Shown here: positions 17,243 through 27,502 of the stretch, in pieces | Numbering within the stretch: the stretch's first letter is position 1 | Layout: the number at the start of each line of letters is the position of its first letter | Assembly: GCF_002946835.1 (NCBI RefSeq) | Contig: NZ_CP026652.1 | Coordinates: 2,480,001-2,544,000, forward strand | Reading direction: 5' to 3' | Length of the DNA stretch: 64,000 bases | DNA from: Streptomyces dengpaensis | GTDB taxonomy: Bacteria; Actinomycetota; Actinomycetes; Streptomycetales; Streptomycetaceae | Translations under genes and position numbers: made by a program | The notes under the pieces: model-generated | Seen by the model: only the letters and a program-made list of their open reading frames with translations | Database searches by the model: none | Told to the model about the DNA's origin: nothing

Positions 17243-18218
17243 ATCCACTCCTCACTCCGTGCCGCCGCCCGCGCCGTATTCGGCGCAGGCCCACCACTCC
17301 CATAACGAGCGGGAGTTCCGCAGGGGTCGGGAGCGGGATCAATCCGTCTGGATCCGCAGGGGCCACCCTATGCGACAGGGCGAGAGCGGAGCTCGACCCT
17401 CCAGGCGCGTCGGCTACGGACGCGTACGTGCCCGGCTCCTCCAGGCGGGTCCAGTTGCCGATGGGCCAGGCGATGACCACGGCCCGGCCGACGACCGACT
17501 CCTCGGAGACGGTACCGCTGAACTTGTCGGTGCGGTGATAGCGGGAGTCGGCGGAGTTGGCCCGGTGGTCGCCCAGGACGAACAGGCGGCCCTGGGGCAC
17601 CTTCACCTCGAAGGGGAAGTCCGACGGCTTGTTGCCGGGCTGGATGTAGGGCTCGGTCAGCGGTGTGCCGTTGACCGTCACCCGGCCTTGCGTGTCACAG
17701 CACTTGACCGTGTCGCCGCCGACGCCGACGACTCGCTTGATGAGGTCCTTCTCGTTGTCGGACGGCAGCAGGCCGATGAAGGTCAGCCCTTCCTTGATCT
17801 GCTTGACGACGACGGGGTCTTCCTTCTTCTGGGTCTCCTCGGCCGTGAGCCAGCCTCCGGGGTCCTTGAAGACGACGACGTCACCGCGCTCGGGCTTGGA
17901 GCCGAACCAGGGGGTGAGCTTGTCCACGAGGACGCGGTCGCCGATCTGGATCGTGTTCTCCATGGAGCCCGACGGGATCACGAAGGCCTGGACGAGGAAG
18001 GTCTTGAGCACCAGGGCTATGAGCACCGCGACGCCGGCGAGGAGGGGGATCTCCTTGATCGCCGAACGCCGCCTGCGCCGCTTGATCTTGCGGGCGAGCT
18101 TGCGCCGCTCGACGCGGCTGGGCCGGGCCGCACCTCCTGAGGCGCGCCGACTGCCGGTGGGCAACAGGTTGTCGGCGGCGCTGACGGGGGCTCCGCGCGG
18201 TTTGCCACGGTTACCCAT
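17127..18218 (-). CDS. sipX: Type I signal peptidase SipX
   Basis: 363 aa as an open frame. A very basic cytosolic N-terminus (RRKLARKIKRRRRRS) precedes the anchor. The catalytic Ser is in VIPSGSMENTI, the Lys in KDLIKRVVGVGGD, and box E is VLGDHRANSADSRYH. A short hydrophobic C-terminal segment (PAELPLVMGVVGL) is followed by ~50 Arg/Cys/Gly-rich residues that overlap sipY in another frame. The ATG 18218 overlaps the sipW stop by 8 nt; GTG 18224 is in frame. The Arg-rich tail may be a real extension or the effect of a lost stop. Confidence 0.88.
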   Translation of the reverse strand: MGNRGKPRGAPVSAADNLLPTGSRRASGGAARPSRVERRKLARKIKRRRRRSAIKEIPLLAGVAVLIALVLKTFLVQAFVIPSGSMENTIQIGDRVLVDKLTPWFGSKPERGDVVVFKDPGGWLTAEETQKKEDPVVVKQIKEGLTFIGLLPSDNEKDLIKRVVGVGGDTVKCCDTQGRVTVNGTPLTEPYIQPGNKPSDFPFEVKVPQGRLFVLGDHRANSADSRYHRTDKFSGTVSEESVVGRAVVIAWPIGNWTRLEEPGTYASVADAPGGSSSALALSHRVAPADPDGLIPLPTPAELPLVMGVVGLRRIRRGRRHGVRSGCGGCGGRRTVRTRWSRRAAGAARRCGCPGRRARIRLRE

Positions 18219-18942
18219 GGGCACCGCCCACGGCGGGTACGCGCGCGTAGACGTCGGGACGCGTCAGCCGGGTCCAGTGGCCGGCGGGCCAGGCGATCCC
18301 GTCGGCTCTGCCGATGACGTCGGCGACGGGGACCATGCCGCCGCCGGGCGAACCCAGGTGGTCACGGGAGTCGCGGGAGGCGCTGCGGTGGTCGCCGAGG
18401 ACGAAGAGGGTGCCGTCGGGCACGACGACGTCGAAGGGCGCGTCGGACGGGCTGTCCCCTGGATACAGAAACGTCGACTCGTCGACCGACCGGCCGTTCA
18501 CTTCGAGCCTCCCGTCCTTGTCGCAGCAGACCACATGGTCTCCCCCCGCACCGACGACGCGCTTGATGTAGTCGGCGTTCCCGAAATACCCAGTGCCGTC
18601 GAACACAACGACATCACCCCGCTGCGGCTCGGCACCGAAACGGTACGCCAACTTATTTACGAGAACGCGGTCCCCGATCCTCAATCCCGGCTCCATCGAG
18701 CCGCTGGGAATTTGGAACGGCTGCATCACGAACCTGCTGACGATCAGCAGAAAGACCAGGCAGGTCAGCACGGTCAGAGAGATCCGCCCGCCTGGGAGCC
18801 AGTTGGCGGCCCGGGCCACCAACGCGAAACGCGACCGCCCCTCCGGACCCTCTGTGTCCGAGGTCTCCTCGGATGAGGTCTCCTCGGATTCGGAAGGGCG
18901 GGAGGAGCGGTCGCGCTCCACAGGCTGTGCTTCGGTGTCCAT
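18211..18942 (-). CDS. sipW: Type I signal peptidase SipW
   Basis: 243 aa, the first of the four sip genes after rplS. It has an acidic N-terminus, one membrane anchor (ISLTVLTCLVFLLIVSRFV), the catalytic Ser in QIPSGSMEPGL, the Lys in DYIKRVVGAGGD, and box E VLGDHRSASRDS. It has no C-terminal membrane segment, the feature that sets SipW apart from X, Y and Z in S. lividans. It overlaps sipX by 8 nt, so sipW-X-Y form one operon. Confidence 0.92.
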   Translation of the reverse strand: MDTEAQPVERDRSSRPSESEETSSEETSDTEGPEGRSRFALVARAANWLPGGRISLTVLTCLVFLLIVSRFVMQPFQIPSGSMEPGLRIGDRVLVNKLAYRFGAEPQRGDVVVFDGTGYFGNADYIKRVVGAGGDHVVCCDKDGRLEVNGRSVDESTFLYPGDSPSDAPFDVVVPDGTLFVLGDHRSASRDSRDHLGSPGGGMVPVADVIGRADGIAWPAGHWTRLTRPDVYARVPAVGGAHG

Positions 18943-18987
18943 CGACGCCAGATGTTATCCGGCCCCTGTATGAACCCCGGCGCGAGC

Positions 18988-19338
18988 TCAGCTCTCGCGC
19001 TTCTCCTTGATCTTCGCGGCCTTGCCGCGCAGGTCGCGCAGGTAGTACAGCTTGGCGCGACGTACGTCACCGCGGGTGACGAGCTCGATCTTCTCGACGA
19101 TCGGGGTGTGCACCGGGAAGGTGCGCTCGACGCCGACGGAGAAGGAGACCTTGCGGACCGTGAAGGTCTCGCGGACACCGGCGCCCTGGCGGCGGATGAC
19201 TACGCCCTTGAACTGCTGCACACGGGAGCGGTTGCCCTCGATGACGCGGACGTGGACGTTGACGGTGTCACCCGGGCGGAAGGCCGGGATGTCGCTGCGC
19301 AGCGACGCGCTGTCGACGGAGTCGAGCAGGTGAGACAT
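18988..19338 (-). CDS. rplS: 50S ribosomal protein L19
   Basis: 116 aa from ATG 19338, the length known for Streptomyces L19 ([20 protein letters not shown]). Conserved elements are [26 protein letters not shown] and the [20 protein letters not shown] end. L19 lies at the interface of the ribosomal subunits. An in-frame ATG at 19365 exists, but I judge the shorter form correct. It sits between trmD and sipW; the usual order rpsP-rimM-trmD-rplS is conserved. Confidence 0.96.
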   Translation of the reverse strand: MSHLLDSVDSASLRSDIPAFRPGDTVNVHVRVIEGNRSRVQQFKGVVIRRQGAGVRETFTVRKVSFSVGVERTFPVHTPIVEKIELVTRGDVRRAKLYYLRDLRGKAAKIKEKRES

Positions 19339-19470
19339 TTCGTCTGCTTTCTTCGCTGATGCCACAGGTCATCAACGGGAGCTAGTTTTCCAAGAGGGTG
19401 CTGCCGCGTCGGGGCGGGCGTCGTATCCCCCTGTGGCAGGGGCGCACGCCGGACGACGTAGAGCAGCGGC

Positions 19471-20304
19471 CTATTCTTCCACGGCCTCGGGCCCGCGCCA
19501 AAATCGGCCGTGGGGTTCCCCTTCGGGATCCGGGGCCCAGCCCAGGATGGAGAGCATTTCGCGGTCCTTCTTGTCGAAGACGGAAGGGTCGCAGCGCTCG
19601 ATGAGGTCGGGCCGGTTCGCCGTCGTACGGCGCAGAGCCTCGTCGCGGCGCCAGCGGGCGATCTTCCCGTGGTGGCCGCTGAGCAGCACCTCGGGGATCT
19701 CGCGGCCGCGCCACGCCGGGGGCTTGGTGTAAACGGGCCCCTCCAGAAGGTTGGCCATGGCCCCGAGCGCGAAGGAGTCGTCCCGGTGGGACTCGGCGTT
19801 GCCGAGGACACCCGGCAGCAGCCGCGCCACGGCCTCCGTGACGACCAGGACGGCCGCCTCGCCGCCGGCGAGGACGTAGTCGCCGATGGACACCTCGTAG
19901 ACGGGCATCCGGGTCGCGTACTCGTCGATGACGCGGCGGTCGATGCCCTCGTAGCGGGCGGGCGTGAAGACCAGCCAGGGGCGTTCGGAGAGCTCGACGG
20001 CGAGTTCCTGGGTGAAGGGGCGTCCGCTCGGCGTGGGGACCACCAGGACGGGCCCGTGGGAGCCCGTCTCGTAGCCGTCGGCCAGAACCGAGTCCAGGGC
20101 GTCACCCCAGGGTTCGGTCTTCATGACCATGCCGGGGCCGCCGCCGTACGGGGTGTCGTCGACCGTGTGGTGACGGTCGTACGTCCACTGCCGAAGATCA
20201 TGCACGTGCACGTTCAGCTGTCCACGCGCGCGTGCCTTGCCGACCAGGGAGACGTTCAGGGGCTCCAGGTACTCGGGGAAGATCGTGACAACGTCGAGCC
20301 GCAT
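19471..20304 (-). CDS. trmD: tRNA (guanine-37-N1)-methyltransferase
   Basis: 277 aa. A SPOUT methyltransferase that makes m1G37 in tRNA to prevent frameshifting. It starts [16 protein letters not shown] and has TPYGGGPGMVMK, the knot region (CARYEGID-like ARYEGIDRRV, SIGDYVLAGGEAA), GVLGNAESHRDDSF and GREIPEVLLSGHHGKI. ATG 20304 shares one base with the rimM stop, so the two are coupled. Confidence 0.97.
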   Translation of the reverse strand: MRLDVVTIFPEYLEPLNVSLVGKARARGQLNVHVHDLRQWTYDRHHTVDDTPYGGGPGMVMKTEPWGDALDSVLADGYETGSHGPVLVVPTPSGRPFTQELAVELSERPWLVFTPARYEGIDRRVIDEYATRMPVYEVSIGDYVLAGGEAAVLVVTEAVARLLPGVLGNAESHRDDSFALGAMANLLEGPVYTKPPAWRGREIPEVLLSGHHGKIARWRRDEALRRTTANRPDLIERCDPSVFDKKDREMLSILGWAPDPEGEPHGRFWRGPEAVEE

Positions 20305-20891
20305 CAGGCGTCGGCCCCCGCGGAGTCCTCGACGTCCCTGGAAGAGGCGTTTTCCGCGTCCCTGGAGGAGGCGACTTCCGCCCGGTCGTCGATCAGGCCC
20401 GGCGGCGGGTCGATGACGGCCCGCTGCTCATCCAGGTCGATCTCGACGACGATCTCCTCGACGAAGGGGATCATGACCTCGGTGCCGTCGGGCCGCTCGA
20501 CCACGAACAGGTCCTGCGACGGCAGGTGTGAGATCTCCGTGATCCGTCCGATCTCCACACCGTCCTTGGTGACCACGTCCAGGTCCATCAGCTGGTGGTC
20601 GTAGTACTCGTCCGGGTCCTCCGGCGTCTCGTCCGGGTCGACCTCGGAGATCAGGAGGGTGTTGCGCAGCGCCTCGGCGGCGTTCCGGTCGCGTACGCCT
20701 TCGAAGCGCAGCAGGAGACGGCCGCTGTGGACGCGGCCGGTCTCGATGGTCAGCGGTCCTGCGGAGGCCGGGTCGGTGAGCAGGACGGCGCCGGGGGCGA
20801 GCCTGAGCTCCGGCTCGTCCGTACGGACCTCTACGGTGACCTCGCCCTTGATGCCGTGGGCGCGGCCGACGCGAGCGACTACCAGCTGCAC
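20304..20891 (-). CDS. rimM: Ribosome maturation factor RimM
   Basis: 195 aa. RimM assists 30S head assembly around S19. The N-terminal RimM domain ([20 protein letters not shown]) is followed by a PRC-barrel ([39 protein letters not shown]). The C-terminal ~30 residues are an acidic extension holding two copies of ASSRDxE, the sign of a small tandem duplication. It is part of the rpsP-KH-rimM-trmD-rplS unit. Confidence 0.96.
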   Translation of the reverse strand: MQLVVARVGRAHGIKGEVTVEVRTDEPELRLAPGAVLLTDPASAGPLTIETGRVHSGRLLLRFEGVRDRNAAEALRNTLLISEVDPDETPEDPDEYYDHQLMDLDVVTKDGVEIGRITEISHLPSQDLFVVERPDGTEVMIPFVEEIVVEIDLDEQRAVIDPPPGLIDDRAEVASSRDAENASSRDVEDSAGADA

Positions 20892-20975
20892 TGTGCTTGA
20901 TCTCCTGTCGATACGACTACGGGCCGGGAAAGGCTCGTAAGCCCTCCCCGGCCCGAGCCGGTGCTGCCTGTTACG

Positions 20976-21215
20976 TCAGCGGACGTGGTCCACGTCGACG
21001 AGGTCGACACGGACACCGCGGCCGCCGATGGCGCCCACGACGGTGCGCAGAGCGCGTGCGGTGCGGCCGTTGCGGCCGATCACCTTGCCGAGGTCGTCGG
21101 GGTGGACCCGGACCTCGAGAACGCGCCCGCGGCGCAGGTTGCGCGAGGCGACCTGCACATCGTCGGGGTTGTCGACGATGCCCTTCACGAGGTGCTCGAG
21201 AGCCTCCTCGAGCAT
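20976..21215 (-). CDS. khpA: KH-domain RNA-binding protein (KhpA type)
   Basis: 79 aa, a single KH domain. The GxxG loop is in KVIGRNGRTARALR, preceded by RRGRVLEVRVHPDDLG. KhpA-type proteins bind RNA, often with KhpB, and affect cell division and translation in other bacteria. It starts at ATG 21215, 3 nt after the rpsP stop, so the two are co-translated. The placement between rpsP and rimM is conserved. Confidence 0.92.
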   Translation of the reverse strand: MLEEALEHLVKGIVDNPDDVQVASRNLRRGRVLEVRVHPDDLGKVIGRNGRTARALRTVVGAIGGRGVRVDLVDVDHVR

Positions 21216-21217
21216 GC

Positions 21218-21637
21218 TCAGGCCTCGGTCGACTCGGACTCGGCGGCAGCCTCGTCCTTCTTCTCAGCCTTCTTCTTCTGGGTGATGGCCTCACCCTTGC
21301 CCTCGTCGTCGCCGCCCAGGGCGTCGAACGACGGGCGCGCGGCCTTCGGCTCGGCGACGAGCAGCGGAGCCGGGGCGGGCTCGCCCTTGAACTTCTGCCA
21401 GTCGCCGGTCTTCTTCAGGATCGCGAGAACGGGCTCGGTCGGCTGCGCGCCGACACCCAGCCAGTAGGCGACGCGCTCGGAGTCGACCTCCATGCGCGAC
21501 GGGTTCTGCACCGGGTGGTACAGACCGATTTCCTCGATGGCCCGGCCGTCACGGCGGGTACGGGAGTCGGCGACGACGATGCGGTAGTGAGGCGAACGGA
21601 TCTTGCCCAGACGCTTCAGCTTGATCTTGACTGCCAC
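21218..21637 (-). CDS. rpsP: 30S ribosomal protein S16
   Basis: 139 aa from GTG 21637. The S16 core ([45 protein letters not shown]) covers the first ~80 residues. A Lys/Glu/Ala-rich C-terminal extension of about 55 residues is typical of Streptomyces. AGGAGA lies about 11 nt upstream. It heads the ribosome-maturation operon through rplS. Confidence 0.96.
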   Translation of the reverse strand: MAVKIKLKRLGKIRSPHYRIVVADSRTRRDGRAIEEIGLYHPVQNPSRMEVDSERVAYWLGVGAQPTEPVLAILKKTGDWQKFKGEPAPAPLLVAEPKAARPSFDALGGDDEGKGEAITQKKKAEKKDEAAAESESTEA

Positions 21638-21894
21638 GGGAGTGGGTTCTCCTGGATTGACGTGGTTGGGCACGGCGAGATGGCCGCGTGGGGTTGCGGT
21701 ACCCGAGTGCCCGATGGACGCGTCAGCCGGAGGAGAGAGGGGTCCTGTGCGGCTGTCGAGTACAGCTAGCCATTCTGCCACATCTTGGCGGGGCGCCTGA
21801 CCGGGCGTCCCGCACTCGCGCAGGCCTGACCGGCACCCGGCGCCGGGCCGGGCCCGATGTCCGCCGCGTCACGCGTGCCCGCGGGCCAGGAGGC

Positions 21895-22491
21895 TCAACC
21901 CGCCGCCGCGCCCACCACGTCCGGAATCCGGAACGGTTTGCCGCAGCCCCCGCACATGATCGGCGCCTGGGCCAGGACCGATGGGACGACGCGAACGTTG
22001 CGGCCGCACTCGCATACCGCCTTGACGCGGACGCCTCCTCCGGAGGAGCCGTGGCGGGCGGCCGGGCCGCGGAACGAGCGGGCGGTGTCGGCGGCGGTCG
22101 CGGCCGTGTGGGCCTTGAGCGCGCGCTGCAGGCGCTCGATCGTCGGGCGGTAGCGCCGCTTCGCCTCGGGGTTGAGCGTGACCAGCGAGAAGCCACTGCT
22201 GGGATGCGGCTCCTCCGGGTGGTCGAGGCCCAGCTCCTCGGCGATCGCGAGAAATCTGCGGTTGTGATAGCGGCCGGCGCGCGAGGTGTCGCGGACTCCG
22301 CGGGCGGCGGCGATGCCGTGGACTGCCTCATGAAGCAGTCGCTCGAAAGAGAGTTCGTGCCCGCAGGCGGACGACGACTCTCCGATCAGGGACTCCGGCG
22401 CGGCAAGATCTGGCAGCTCGGGGTGGTGCCGTTGAATGTCGGCCCACGCCTGCGCCAGCTCTGCGGCGAGAACAGGTGGTGTCGTGCTCAC
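21895..22491 (-). CDS. SprT-like zinc metalloprotein
   Basis: 198 aa. The metallopeptidase-like motif HEAVH (residues 54-58) lies in a helix after SFERLLHEAVHGIAAARG, with YHNRRFLAIAEELGL as the likely downstream ligand region. A C-terminal zinc ribbon has CECG and, about 20 residues later, CGGCGKPF. This matches SprT-like proteins, which are often carried on Streptomyces plasmids and islands. It stands alone between rpsP and proS, with no integrase or attachment site visible. The substrate is unknown. Confidence 0.75.
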   Translation of the reverse strand: MSTTPPVLAAELAQAWADIQRHHPELPDLAAPESLIGESSSACGHELSFERLLHEAVHGIAAARGVRDTSRAGRYHNRRFLAIAEELGLDHPEEPHPSSGFSLVTLNPEAKRRYRPTIERLQRALKAHTAATAADTARSFRGPAARHGSSGGGVRVKAVCECGRNVRVVPSVLAQAPIMCGGCGKPFRIPDVVGAAAG

Positions 22492-22680
22492 GTAATGACA
22501 ACGAGCCGGGGTGCCTCTGTGTTCCTATTCCGGGGCATCCCAAATAATTTGCACGTACCCGTCAGTTGCCGCTGATGCGTCCGGACGAGGGCGGGTGCGC
22601 TGATCTGCGGAGAAGCCTCGCAGCTCGTACCAAGCTGGTGCGTAGTCCGACGTACGCCCTCTCTATTCCGGCGCGTAGAC

Positions 22681-22712
22681 CCGGCCACAGGCGCCGGGGC
22701 GCCTGTGGCCGG
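22681..22712. terminator. Strong hairpin terminator downstream of proS
   Basis: Perfect 15-bp arms (22681-22695 and 22698-22712) with almost no loop, about 40 nt after the proS stop. The rest of the 260-nt gap to the SprT-like gene shows no further gene. Confidence 0.8.
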
Positions 22713-22751
22713 CAGATGCGCAAGAGGCGTTTCGGTCGCTCTGAGGGCTGC

Positions 22752-24197
22752 CTAGTAAGCGCGCGCGACGATCGCGACGTTACCGGGTGCGTCGTCGGCG
22801 TCGGGCACCGACCCGTCCTCGGTGACCAGACACCGTACGGTCACGGAGTGCTCGGCCAGCTTGGCCTCGCCCTCTTCGCCGAGGTCGGCCCACGGAATGC
22901 GCGCCCAGCATCCGGCGGCGGCCGCCTCGGCTGCCTCCTCGATCGTCGACACGTCCGCCGTACGCGACTCACGGCGCTCGCGCGACTGCCGCAGAAGCAG
23001 CGCCTGGTCCTCTTCGAGGACCGTGGGGAGCAACCCCACGAGTGCGTCGATGGCCACCGGCTCCTTGCCTCCCCCAGAGCCGAAAGCCTGGGAGGTACCC
23101 CCAGGGATGCGGCGGGCCAGCATCGCGGTGCCGTTCTCCAGGTCACGGGGGCCGACCTCGATGCGTACGGGGACGCCCTTGAGTTCCCAGTCGACGGCGC
23201 GGCGCCCGAAGGGGGTGTCGGTGCGGTCGTCCACCTGGACGCGCAGGCCCGCCGCCTTCAGCTGATCGCCGATTTCGCGGACCTTGGCCAGAACCGCTTC
23301 GTCGCCCTTGATCGCGAGGACGACCACCTGAGTGGGCGCGAGACGGGGCGGGACGCGCAGGCCGTTGTCGTCGCCGTGCATCATCACCAGGGCGCCGATC
23401 ATGCGGGTCGTGGCACCCCAGGAGGTCTGCCAGACGAGTTCCTGCTTGCCGTCCTTCGACAGGTACCGGGTGTTGAACGCCTTGGCGAAGTTCTGGCCGA
23501 GCTCGTGGCTCGTACCCATCTGCAGCGCCTTGCCGTCGCCCATCATGCCCTCGAGCGTGAGGGTGTTGATGGCGCCCGCGAATCGCTCCCGGGCGGTCTT
23601 GCGGCCCAGGACGACGTCCATCGCGAGGGTGTTCTCCATGAAGTCCGCGTAGACGTGGCGGTGGATGCGCGCCGCGAAGTCCCGGGCTTCCTCGTACGTG
23701 GCGTGCGCGGTGTGGCCCTCCTGCCACAGGAATTCCGTCGTACGGAGGAAGAGCCGCGGCCTGAGCTCCCAACGCACCACGTTCGCCCACTGGTTGATCA
23801 GGAGAGGCAGGTCGCGGTAGCTCTGCACCCACTTCGAGAAGTAGTCGTTGATGATCATCTCGGAGGTGGGGCGCACGACGGCGGGCTCTTCGAGTTCCTT
23901 GCCGCCGCCGTGCGTGACCACGGCGAGCTCGGGCGCGAAGCCCTCGACGTGATCGGCTTCCTTCGTGAGGTAGGACTGCGGGATCAGCAGCGGGAAGTAC
24001 GCGTTCTGGGTCCCCGTCTCCTTGATGCGGGCGTCCATGTCCGCCTGCATCCGCTCCCACAGCCCGTACCCATACGGTCGGATGACCATGGTGCCGCGCA
24101 CCGGCCCGTTGTCGGCCAGCTCCGCCTTGTTGATCAAGTCCTGGTACCAGCGCGGGAAATCATCCGCCTGGGGCGTGAGAACGGGTGCCTTTGCCAT
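22752..24197 (-). CDS. proS: Prolyl-tRNA synthetase, archaeal/eukaryotic-like type
   Basis: 481 aa from ATG 24197. Class II motifs are present: motif 2-like NVVRWELRPRLFLRTTEFLWQ (split across the window's codons) and TSWGATTRMIGALVMMHGDD for motif 3. The anticodon-binding domain follows (APTQVVVLAIKG), then the C-terminal zinc-type domain ending in the hydrophobic VARAY. The length and compact form, without the bacterial editing insert, mark it as the archaeal/eukaryotic-like ProRS. Near residue 370 a short hairpin repeat is inserted in frame (separate entry). Many streptomycetes carry a second, bacterial-type ProRS elsewhere. Confidence 0.94.
   Translation of the reverse strand: MAKAPVLTPQADDFPRWYQDLINKAELADNGPVRGTMVIRPYGYGLWERMQADMDARIKETGTQNAYFPLLIPQSYLTKEADHVEGFAPELAVVTHGGGKELEEPAVVRPTSEMIINDYFSKWVQSYRDLPLLINQWANVVRWELRPRLFLRTTEFLWQEGHTAHATYEEARDFAARIHRHVYADFMENTLAMDVVLGRKTARERFAGAINTLTLEGMMGDGKALQMGTSHELGQNFAKAFNTRYLSKDGKQELVWQTSWGATTRMIGALVMMHGDDNGLRVPPRLAPTQVVVLAIKGDEAVLAKVREIGDQLKAAGLRVQVDDRTDTPFGRRAVDWELKGVPVRIEVGPRDLENGTAMLARRIPGGTSQAFGSGGGKEPVAIDALVGLLPTVLEEDQALLLRQSRERRESRTADVSTIEEAAEAAAAGCWARIPWADLGEEGEAKLAEHSVTVRCLVTEDGSVPDADDAPGNVAIVARAY
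23068..23105. repeat. Hairpin repeat inserted in frame within proS
   Basis: The segment (CCTCCCCCAG ... CTGGGAGGTACCCCCAG) encodes PGGTSQAFGSGGG between the RRI and KEP residues of ProRS, where relatives have no such residues. Arms CCTCCC/GGGAGG plus AG/CT can pair. The same GGGGGTACCTCCCA motif recurs in Streptomyces genomes as a short interspersed repeat (recollection). Confidence 0.6.
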
Positions 24198-24396
24198 GCG
24201 GCGATGGTACGGGGCGACGTTGCCGGAATGTGAATTTTTTCGGCGTGCGCAGAGAGCGCGCAAGCAGGGCGCCGCAACCCCTGGACGCCGCGTCGAGCGC
24301 GGAGTTTCCTGACATACGGGGGGAGTGCGACCGCACTGCACGGGGGCCAGGGAAACAGGGCACAGCGGCAACTCTCGGCGGATTGGGGCACTTTCG

Positions 24397-25254
24397 ATGA
24401 CACCTACGCTCGTGCGGCAGCAGCTACCTCATACGGGGGCCTCGCCCCAGGTGAATCAGTCTGCACGCGCGCGTGACTGGGCCGAGATCCAGGAGCGGAT
24501 GCTGGTACCGCTCTACGAGGCCGTCTACGAGCGACTCGACGTGGGCCGCGGGACGCGGCTGCTCGGCCTCGGCTGCGGGTCGGGGCTGGCCCTCCTGATG
24601 GCGGCCGCCCGGGGTGCCGCGGTCACCGGTGTCGACTCCGCGTCGCCCGAACGGATGGCCCTCGCCCGGGAGCGGTTGCTGCCGGAGACGTGGGGCACGC
24701 GCGCGCGTGGCGACGCCCGGCTCGTGGACGGGTCCCCCGCGGACGCGGCCGTCGCGGAGGCACCGGCGTACAACCTGGTGACCGCGTTCGAGCCGATCGG
24801 ATGTGTGGCCGGGGACTCCGAAGGGCTGGGTTCGCTGCTCGACGCCGCGGTGCCGCTTGCCGAGCGGGGGTCGCCGGTGGTGCTGGTGGGGTGGGGGCCG
24901 CCGGAGCGGTGCACCACGTCCGCCGTGCTGCGGATCGCCGGCAAGCTGGCCGATCCCCTGCGCGGGGGCGGGAGTTGGCGGGCCGCGTGCCGTGACGACT
25001 TGGAGGAGGTCGCCCAGCGGGCCGGGTTGCGGCCGGACGGGTCGGGGCGGGTTGCCTGTCCGTTCGGGTACGCCGATGTGGACAGTGCGGTGCGGGGGTT
25101 GGTGTCCACCGGGGGCTTCGACGCGGCGGTCGACGCCACCGATCAGGCCCAGGTGGAGAAGGAGCTGAGCGAGGCGTTGCATCCGTATCTGCGGGGGGAC
25201 GGGACCGTGTGGATGCCGAATGTCTTTCGGTATCTGATCGCTCGTACGGGGTGA
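24397..25254 (+). CDS. SAM-dependent class I methyltransferase
   Basis: 285 aa from ATG 24397; earlier in-frame starts have no support. After ~50 residues the Rossmann motif I is RLLGLGCGSGLALLMAAARG, followed by the acidic VTGVDSASPERM end of strand 2. Later VTAFEPIGCV and VVLVGWGPPER fit motifs IV and V. The substrate cannot be predicted. It is a lone gene, convergent with ftsH, with a dispersed repeat between them. Confidence 0.85.
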   Translation: MTPTLVRQQLPHTGASPQVNQSARARDWAEIQERMLVPLYEAVYERLDVGRGTRLLGLGCGSGLALLMAAARGAAVTGVDSASPERMALARERLLPETWGTRARGDARLVDGSPADAAVAEAPAYNLVTAFEPIGCVAGDSEGLGSLLDAAVPLAERGSPVVLVGWGPPERCTTSAVLRIAGKLADPLRGGGSWRAACRDDLEEVAQRAGLRPDGSGRVACPFGYADVDSAVRGLVSTGGFDAAVDATDQAQVEKELSEALHPYLRGDGTVWMPNVFRYLIARTG

Positions 25255-25266
25255 GGGTACGGGGCC

Positions 25267-25372
25267 TTTTCGCCCCCTCCGCCCCTGCCCGTCCCGTACC
25301 TGGGGGCTCCGCCCCCCAGACCCCCCGTATCGCGCTGCGCGCTCGTCCTCAAACGCCGGACGGGCTGAAAAG
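25267..25372. repeat. Dispersed intergenic repeat, copy 1 (convergent gene ends)
   Basis: It contains TTTTCGCCCCCTCCGCCCCT, CGTCCCGTACCTGGG, CCCCCAGACCCC and TCCTCAAACGCCGGACGGGC in order. A second copy with the same blocks is at 60000-60104. Both sit between a plus-strand gene on the left and a minus-strand gene on the right, so a bidirectional terminator role is plausible. Confidence 0.75.
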
Positions 25373-25381
25373 CCCTCCTCC

Positions 25382-27319
<1,938 letters not shown>

Positions 27320-27369
27320 ATTCGGACGTTACGCCATACAGCGGGCACCGGCACCTGCGGTCGAACGCC

Positions 27370-27399
27370 GGGGGCGCCCCTCAGGCGAGGGGCGCCCCC
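27370..27399 (-). terminator. Terminator downstream of ffh
   Basis: Perfect 13-bp stem (27370-27382 and 27387-27399) with a 4-nt loop. It lies between the ffh stop and the ftsH start. Confidence 0.8.
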
Positions 27400-27456
27400 A
27401 GTGACGTACGACGCCGTCCGTGCCGTACGAGCCCTCGGTCCCGCACGAGAAGGACC

Positions 27457-27502
27457 GTCAGCCCCTGAACTTCTTGAACGTCAGCCCATGAACTTCTTGA
27501 AC
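27457..27502. repeat. 23-bp tandem duplication across the ffh stop codon
   Basis: GTCAGCCC(C/A)TGAACTTCTTGAAC occurs at 27457-27479 and 27480-27502 with one mismatch. The right copy encodes the last residues and stop of ffh (FKKFMG-stop); the left copy repeats this just after it, out of frame. Confidence 0.9.

Noticed and set aside
22492..22680. Possible tRNA or attachment site near the SprT-like gene
   Set aside because: No cloverleaf, CCA end or flanking direct repeat could be found.
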